A DNA stretch of 9,176 nucleotides from JAJTFW01 sp046049215 (GTDB lineage Bacteria; Bacteroidota; Bacteroidia; AKYH767-A; OLB10), in contig JBJOER010000013.1 in assembly GCA_046049215.1 (NCBI GenBank), forward strand, positions 1-9,176, given 5' to 3'. Below, piece after piece: positions 4,803-9,176 of this stretch. Position numbers and translations under genes: made by a program. The notes below the pieces were generated by a model, which was given only the letters and a program-made list of their open reading frames with translations, was not told the DNA's origin and did not search any database. Each line of letters starts with the position of its first letter. The stretch's first letter is position 1.

Positions 4803-6557
4803 TTACTTACTGATATCGCGCAATGCAATATTCAACTCCACCATCTGTTCTTCGTGGATGGGCGACGGGGCGTCGATCATGACGTCGCGGCCGGCGTTGT
4901 TTTTGGGGAAGGCGATGAAATCGCGGATGGACTCGGAGCCGCCGAAGAGCGAGCACAGGCGATCGAATCCGAAGGCGATGCCTCCGTGGGGCGGTGCTCC
5001 GTATTCGAAGGCGTTCATGAGGAAGCCGAACTGGGCCTGCGCCTCTTCATCGCTGAAGCCGAGTAAGGTGAACATGCGTTTTTGCAGGTCCTTGTTGAAG
5101 ATGCGGATACTTCCTCCGCCCACTTCCACGCCGTTGATGACCATGTCGTAAGCATTGGCACGTACCGCTCCCGGATCAGTATCGAGCAATTGGATATCCT
5201 CCGGTAGCGGAGAGGTGAACGGATGGTGCATGGCGAACCAGCGCTTCGCCTCGTCGTTGTATTCCAGCAACGGAAAATCGACCACCCAAAGGCAGGAATA
5301 CGTGTCTTTGTCGCGCAGTCCCAGGCGGGTTCCCATCTCGAGCCTCAACTCGTTCATGGCCTTGCGGGTCTTGTCGCGGTTACCCGCCAGCACGAGCAGA
5401 AGATCGCCGGCTGACGCACCCATTGCTTCGGCCCACTTGCGGAGTTCTTCTTCAGGATAAAACTTGTCTACGCTGGACTTCAATGTGCCGTCGGCATTCA
5501 CTTTCACATAGACCAAACCGTTAGCTCCGATTTGGGGGCGTTTCACAAAATCGGTGAGTTCGTCGATCTGTTTGCGGGTATATTCCGAACAACCGGTTGC
5601 AGATATACCCAAAACGAGCTCCGCATCGTCGAACACCTTGAAGCCCTTACCTTTCACGATGCCGTCGAGTTCGGTGAAGCGCATCCCGAAGCGGGTGTCG
5701 GGCTTGTCACTTCCATAATACTTCATGGCATCAGCATAACTCATCCGGGGCAGCGAACCCATGTCGACACCTTTCACAGACTTGAACAGGTGCCTCACCA
5801 ATCCTTCGAAAGTTTGCAGGATATCCTCCCGCTCCACGAAACTCATCTCGCAATCGATCTGCGTGAATTCCGGCTGTCGGTCGGCGCGCAGGTCCTCATC
5901 GCGGAAGCACTTCACGATTTGATAATACCGGTCGAATCCCGCCACCATCAGCAATTGCTTGAAAGTCTGGGGCGACTGAGGCAAAGCGTAGAACTGGCCG
6001 GCATTCATCCGTGATGGCACCACGAAATCTCGTGCACCTTCGGGGGTGGACTTGATCAGCACGGGCGTTTCCACTTCGAGAAACTGCTGCTTGTCGAGGT
6101 AGTTCCGGGTCTCGATGGCCATGCGGTGACGCAACTCCAGGTTGGCCCTGACGTTGCTTCGGCGCAGATCGAGGTAGCGGTACTTCATGCGTAGGTCGTC
6201 GCCGCCGTCGGTTTGCTCTTCGATAGTGAAGGGCGGAACACCGGACGGATTGAGCACGTCCAGTTTTTCGACAATGATCTCGATCTCGCCGGTGGGCATT
6301 TTCAGGTTCTTGCTCTCCCGCTCTTTTACCGATCCCGTCACGGTGATCACATACTCCCTTCCCAGTTCCCTGGCATCGCGGCAAAGGTCAGGCCGGGAGT
6401 CCATGTTGAAGGCCAGCTGGGTGATGCCGTACCTGTCGCGCAGGTCGATGAAAGTCATTCCACCCAGGTCGCGCGAGCGCTGCACCCAGCCGCTCAGCAC
6501 CACCTGTTTACCGGCATCGGAAAGCCGCAATTCCCCGCAAGTATGTGATCGCATCAT
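4803..6557 (-). CDS. aspS: Aspartyl-tRNA synthetase
   Basis: A 584-residue class II synthetase of the bacterial type that attaches aspartate to tRNA-Asp in the cytoplasm. The N-terminal OB-fold anticodon-binding domain (about 1-105) includes GWVQRSRDLGGMTFIDLRDR. The catalytic core shows motif 1 FLEVETPVL (159-167), the flipping loop STPEGARDF (170-178), QSPQ (194-197), and motif 2 beginning FRDEDLRADRQPEFTQID (218-235). The bacterial GAD insertion domain lies about 285-420, and motif 3 GIAFGFDRL (526-534) carries the ATP-binding Arg533. Residue 31 is Leu, aligning with Leu30 of E. coli AspRS, whereas non-discriminating enzymes usually have His there. This suggests an Asp-specific enzyme with a separate asparaginyl-tRNA synthetase elsewhere. 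Two ATGs are adjacent (6557 and 6554), and either may be used. Its 109-bp divergent gap to porZ shows no complete promoter. On the minus strand a one-mismatch -7 box, TAACTTCG (6583-6576), lacks a -33 partner. Confidence 0.98.
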   Translation of the reverse strand: MMRSHTCGELRLSDAGKQVVLSGWVQRSRDLGGMTFIDLRDRYGITQLAFNMDSRPDLCRDARELGREYVITVTGSVKERESKNLKMPTGEIEIIVEKLDVLNPSGVPPFTIEEQTDGGDDLRMKYRYLDLRRSNVRANLELRHRMAIETRNYLDKQQFLEVETPVLIKSTPEGARDFVVPSRMNAGQFYALPQSPQTFKQLLMVAGFDRYYQIVKCFRDEDLRADRQPEFTQIDCEMSFVEREDILQTFEGLVRHLFKSVKGVDMGSLPRMSYADAMKYYGSDKPDTRFGMRFTELDGIVKGKGFKVFDDAELVLGISATGCSEYTRKQIDELTDFVKRPQIGANGLVYVKVNADGTLKSSVDKFYPEEELRKWAEAMGASAGDLLLVLAGNRDKTRKAMNELRLEMGTRLGLRDKDTYSCLWVVDFPLLEYNDEAKRWFAMHHPFTSPLPEDIQLLDTDPGAVRANAYDMVINGVEVGGGSIRIFNKDLQKRMFTLLGFSDEEAQAQFGFLMNAFEYGAPPHGGIAFGFDRLCSLFGGSESIRDFIAFPKNNAGRDVMIDAPSPIHEEQMVELNIALRDISK

Positions 6558-6666
6558 AAGAATCGGATTCTGTGGCGAAGTTAATCGGAAATGGCCATTG
6601 GCAGAGTGAAAACGCTAACCCGATTCACACGAAATCACCATCTTTGAACGTTTAGAGTCCCGACGG

Positions 6667-9015
6667 ATGAACCGTCCTGCCATGAACCGCACACCCTTCC
6701 TGTTTCTTCGCTTTGCGCTCCTCCTGACTTTCGCGCTGCCTCACGTAAATAGCCTCGCCCAGAACAGTCCCATCGGGAGCTGGCGCGACCACCTTCCTTA
6801 CCTCCGCGGTAAGAAAGTGGCCGTGGCGCGCGACCGCATCTACTGTTCCAGCGACGAGGGCTTTTTCGCTTATCGTCCGGATGATCAGGAAGTGCAACGG
6901 ATCTCCCGCCTCAACGGCCTGAACGATTTTCAGATCCAGGACATCGCCTACAGCAAATCCAACAAAGTGCTGGTGATCGTTTATACCAACACGAACATCG
7001 ACCTGCTCTACGACGACGGTTCCGTCTTCAACATGAGCGACATCAAACGCAAGAACATTCCCGGCAACAAAACGGTGCGTTCGGTCAGCATCGACGGCGA
7101 TTTCGCTTACCTGGGTTGTGGTTTCGGTATCGTGGTGATCAACCTGCCCAAGCGCGAAATCAAAGACACCTACACCCTGACGACCGGCTCATCCCCCGAT
7201 GTACTGGCCGTTACGACAGACGACACCTGCCTGTATGCCGCCTGCGACGACGGGGTGTACCGCGCCGCACTCAACGACCCTTTCCTGTCCAACCCCAACG
7301 GATGGACGCGCATCCTGGCCGACAGTGCAGGAGGTGGAACCTTCAACCAAATTGCACGCTTCCGCAACCTGCTGATGGTGAATTACCGGAAAAACAACGC
7401 CGACACCCTTCTGGCCTGGAACGGGTCATGGGGTGCGGGTCTTCCCAACGACTTGCGGTACATCATCAACCTGCAGAGCCTCCACAAGGCAAACAACGAG
7501 TTGACCGTTACCGAATACAGCCGGTTCAGTGTATATGATATCGGCTTCAACCTCATTCGCCGAGTTGACCAGAACGTGATCATTCCCGCATATTTCGCCG
7601 ACGGGATGCGCGACCCTGAAGGCAACTGCTGGCTGGCCGACAGGGAGAAGGGCCTGATCCGTGTCGCCGCCGGCTCGAACACCTGGGAGAAAATTTTTCC
7701 TCAAGGACCGTATTCCTCACGGATCGCCGCGATGCAAGTGGTGGACGGCACCTTGTGGACCGTGCACGGCCCGCGTAGCCGAAATTGGCTGAATGCCTAC
7801 CGCTACGACGGGTTCTCGTACTTCGACGGCGTGAGTTGGAAAACTTTTGATGCCTTTACGGCTCAGACCCCGCTATTTTCCCAGTACAACTTCTTCGATA
7901 ACATGTCGCTTAGCGTGGATCCATCCGACAAAGAGCATTTGTTCATCGGATCGTCCGGTGCCGGACTGCTGGAATTCAAAAACGACCAGGTCGTAGCACA
8001 CTACGATACTGCCAACTCCACCCTACTCGCCCAGGTTGGCAACCCCACGCAATACAAGGTGCACGGCCTCTCCTACGATCGCGATGGAAATGTATGGGTG
8101 TCCAATGCAGGTACCGCCGCCGTTATACAGGTACTGAAAGCCGATCGGACGTGGAAACGTTTCTTCTTCCCCGGAGCGGTCAATAGCACGGCCATCACCG
8201 GCGACATGGTTATTGATGATCTCGGATATATCTGGATCAGCACCTTCCAAAACCTGGGAGGTAAAGAAGGAATACTGGTGTTCAATCCGAACTACACCAT
8301 CGACAATACGGCCGACGATCGATTCGAGCTCGTTGATTTCGCTTTGAACCGCGTACGCTGCCTTGCCAAGGACCAGGACGGTACGATCTGGGCCGGGACG
8401 GAAGCAGGGGTGTATGTGTTCTATCCACCTTCCACCCTTCCCCAGCAAATCCTCATCAAACAGAATAATACTTTTCAATACCTCCTCGCCGCCGAGATCG
8501 TGACGGCCATCGCAGTAGACGGAGCTAACCGCAAATGGGTAGGAACAGAGAACGGCGGACTCTTTCTTTTCTCGCCCGACGGGCAGGAGCAAGTCCTCCA
8601 CTTCACCACCGCCAACAGTCCGCTCTTCTCGGACAACATCACCTCGCTGGCCATCGACGGAAAAAGCGGTGAGGTCTACATCGGAACCGACAAAGGCCTT
8701 TTGAGCTACCGGAGCGACGCCATCACTCCCGAAGAAGAGGTTGTAGGATGTGGCAATGTATTGGTATATCCCAACCCGGTGCGATCAGAATATTCCGGAC
8801 CCATCGCCATCCAGGGACTGATCCCGAACGGAAGCGTTCGTATAGCCGACATCCACGGAGGATTGGTTTATCAAACCACTGCACTGGGAACGCAAGCGGT
8901 TTGGAACGGCACCGACAATTCAGGAAATCGTGTTCCGACCGGGGTGTATGTTGTTTACTCCACCGATGAAGCCGGGGAATTCAGCTGCGTCACCAAAGTG
9001 ATGGTTTACCGTTAA
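6667..9015 (+). CDS. porZ: PorZ-like two-propeller protein with type IX secretion C-terminal domain
   Basis: A 782-residue exported protein. A signal peptide (hydrophobic FLFLRFALLLTFALP, likely cut after SLA at 31) is followed by a segment strongly resembling the PorZ N-terminal beta-propeller: IGSWRDHLPY (36-45), RISRLNGLNDFQIQDIAYS (78-96), NIDLLYDDGSV and SDIKRKNI (124-131), FAYLGCGFGIVVINL (146-160). A second propeller with two-component-regulator-type repeats follows, visible as WAGTEAGVYVF, WVGTENGGLFLF and YIGTDKGLLSY. The last 89 residues (694-782) are a type IX sorting domain with VYPNPV (700-705), VWNGTDNSG, PTGVYVV and KVMVYR. The length is close to P. gingivalis PorZ. There, PorZ sits on the cell surface in the PorU-PorV-PorQ-PorZ attachment complex and binds anionic LPS. 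PorZ proteins are single genes not linked to other por genes, as here. A second ATG at 6682 also gives a good signal peptide and may be the true start. A one-mismatch -7 box CATCTTTG lies at 6639-6646. A generic propeller protein secreted by type IX is the alternative. Confidence 0.88.
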   Translation: MNRPAMNRTPFLFLRFALLLTFALPHVNSLAQNSPIGSWRDHLPYLRGKKVAVARDRIYCSSDEGFFAYRPDDQEVQRISRLNGLNDFQIQDIAYSKSNKVLVIVYTNTNIDLLYDDGSVFNMSDIKRKNIPGNKTVRSVSIDGDFAYLGCGFGIVVINLPKREIKDTYTLTTGSSPDVLAVTTDDTCLYAACDDGVYRAALNDPFLSNPNGWTRILADSAGGGTFNQIARFRNLLMVNYRKNNADTLLAWNGSWGAGLPNDLRYIINLQSLHKANNELTVTEYSRFSVYDIGFNLIRRVDQNVIIPAYFADGMRDPEGNCWLADREKGLIRVAAGSNTWEKIFPQGPYSSRIAAMQVVDGTLWTVHGPRSRNWLNAYRYDGFSYFDGVSWKTFDAFTAQTPLFSQYNFFDNMSLSVDPSDKEHLFIGSSGAGLLEFKNDQVVAHYDTANSTLLAQVGNPTQYKVHGLSYDRDGNVWVSNAGTAAVIQVLKADRTWKRFFFPGAVNSTAITGDMVIDDLGYIWISTFQNLGGKEGILVFNPNYTIDNTADDRFELVDFALNRVRCLAKDQDGTIWAGTEAGVYVFYPPSTLPQQILIKQNNTFQYLLAAEIVTAIAVDGANRKWVGTENGGLFLFSPDGQEQVLHFTTANSPLFSDNITSLAIDGKSGEVYIGTDKGLLSYRSDAITPEEEVVGCGNVLVYPNPVRSEYSGPIAIQGLIPNGSVRIADIHGGLVYQTTALGTQAVWNGTDNSGNRVPTGVYVVYSTDEAGEFSCVTKVMVYR

Positions 9016-9033
9016 ACCGAAAGGGATTAATTA

Positions 9034-9054
9034 ACGGAAGAGAGTTTCTCCCGT
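9034..9054. terminator. Possible terminator hairpin between convergent porZ and right-edge gene
   Basis: ACGGAAGA (9034-9041) can pair with TCTCCCGT (9047-9054) over 8 positions with one A-C mismatch and a 5-nt loop. It lies 18 nt after the porZ stop and within the 67-bp convergent gap. There is no T-run after it on the plus strand, so function is doubtful. Confidence 0.25.
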
Positions 9055-9082
9055 AATAAAAATGAAAAGAGAGGGGGGAGTG

Positions 9083-9176
9083 TTAGCCCTTCTTGGCCAT
9101 GTAATTGTCACCTCCACGGCGCACCTTCGCGTCGTACCAAAGCCAATACACCGTTCCGATGGTAATGACGATTCCA
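9083..9176 (-). CDS. C-terminal end of a probable membrane protein (cut by window edge)
   Basis: The minus strand is open from the window edge to a TAA at 9085-9083, giving 30 codons. The fragment has a hydrophobic stretch (GIVITIGTVYWLWY) followed by a basic tail (DAKVRRGGDNYMAKKG). This is what the last transmembrane segment and cytoplasmic tail of an integral membrane protein look like, following the positive-inside rule. The RRGGDNYM tail resembles ends I recall from secondary transporters such as sodium:solute symporters or amino-acid permeases, but 30 residues cannot settle this. It converges on porZ with a 67-bp gap. The frame is supported by composition and a stop that falls at a natural convergent junction. 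I give no name beyond membrane protein. Confidence 0.55.
   Translation of the reverse strand, partial: GIVITIGTVYWLWYDAKVRRGGDNYMAKKG

Noticed and set aside
6590..6599. 10-bp palindrome AATGGCCATT in the aspS-porZ divergent gap as a shared operator
   Set aside because: A 10-bp palindrome is expected several times by chance in 9 kb, and nothing else in the gap supports an operator.
6639..6646. CATCTTTG as the porZ promoter -7 box
   Set aside because: It has one mismatch and no -33 TTTG at 17-23 nt upstream, so it is mentioned under the gene but not listed as a site.

Overview
The window looks like a chromosomal segment of a moderately GC-rich member of the Bacteroidota. Three things point there. 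The longest gene encodes a PorZ-like, two-propeller surface protein ending in a type IX secretion C-terminal domain, a system confined to this phylum and close relatives. A promoter upstream of hflX matches the Bacteroidota -33/-7 consensus (TTTG, 19 nt, TAnnTTTG). The genes lack obvious Shine-Dalgarno sequences. The genus cannot be told from the sequence alone.

Layout from left to right. Positions 1-3429 carry a minus-strand series, transcribed from right to left: tatD (metal-dependent hydrolase), ansA (type I asparaginase, overlapping tatD by 4 bp), hflX (ribosome-associated GTPase, with its own promoter and a TTG start) and the N-terminal 82 codons of comF, cut by the window edge. Divergent from tatD is a plus-strand family 9 glycosyltransferase (heptosyltransferase-like), probably starting at a TTG at 3472. 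It converges on the minus-strand aspS (aspartyl-tRNA synthetase, 4803-6557). The 341-bp gap between them (4462-4802) has no gene but is densely packed with repeats: a heptanucleotide tandem array, four consecutive inverted repeats, and a mosaic of three copies of a TTCGACAAGCTCAG-like element, one of them split by an 18-bp perfect palindrome. aspS diverges from porZ (6667-9015, plus) across 109 bp. At the right edge the last 30 codons of a minus-strand gene, probably a membrane protein, converge on porZ.

Functionally this is mostly housekeeping: translation (aspS, hflX), nucleic-acid or DNA-uptake-related functions (tatD, comF), amino-acid catabolism (ansA) and envelope biogenesis (the glycosyltransferase, porZ). 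The glycosyltransferase and PorZ both concern the outer surface. PorZ in Porphyromonas gingivalis is a component of the type IX attachment complex that recognises anionic LPS, and GT9 enzymes build LPS core, but no direct link between these two genes is shown here. I see no mobile-element genes, CRISPR array, tRNA or rRNA. The part least explained by known genes is the repeat-packed convergent intergenic region.
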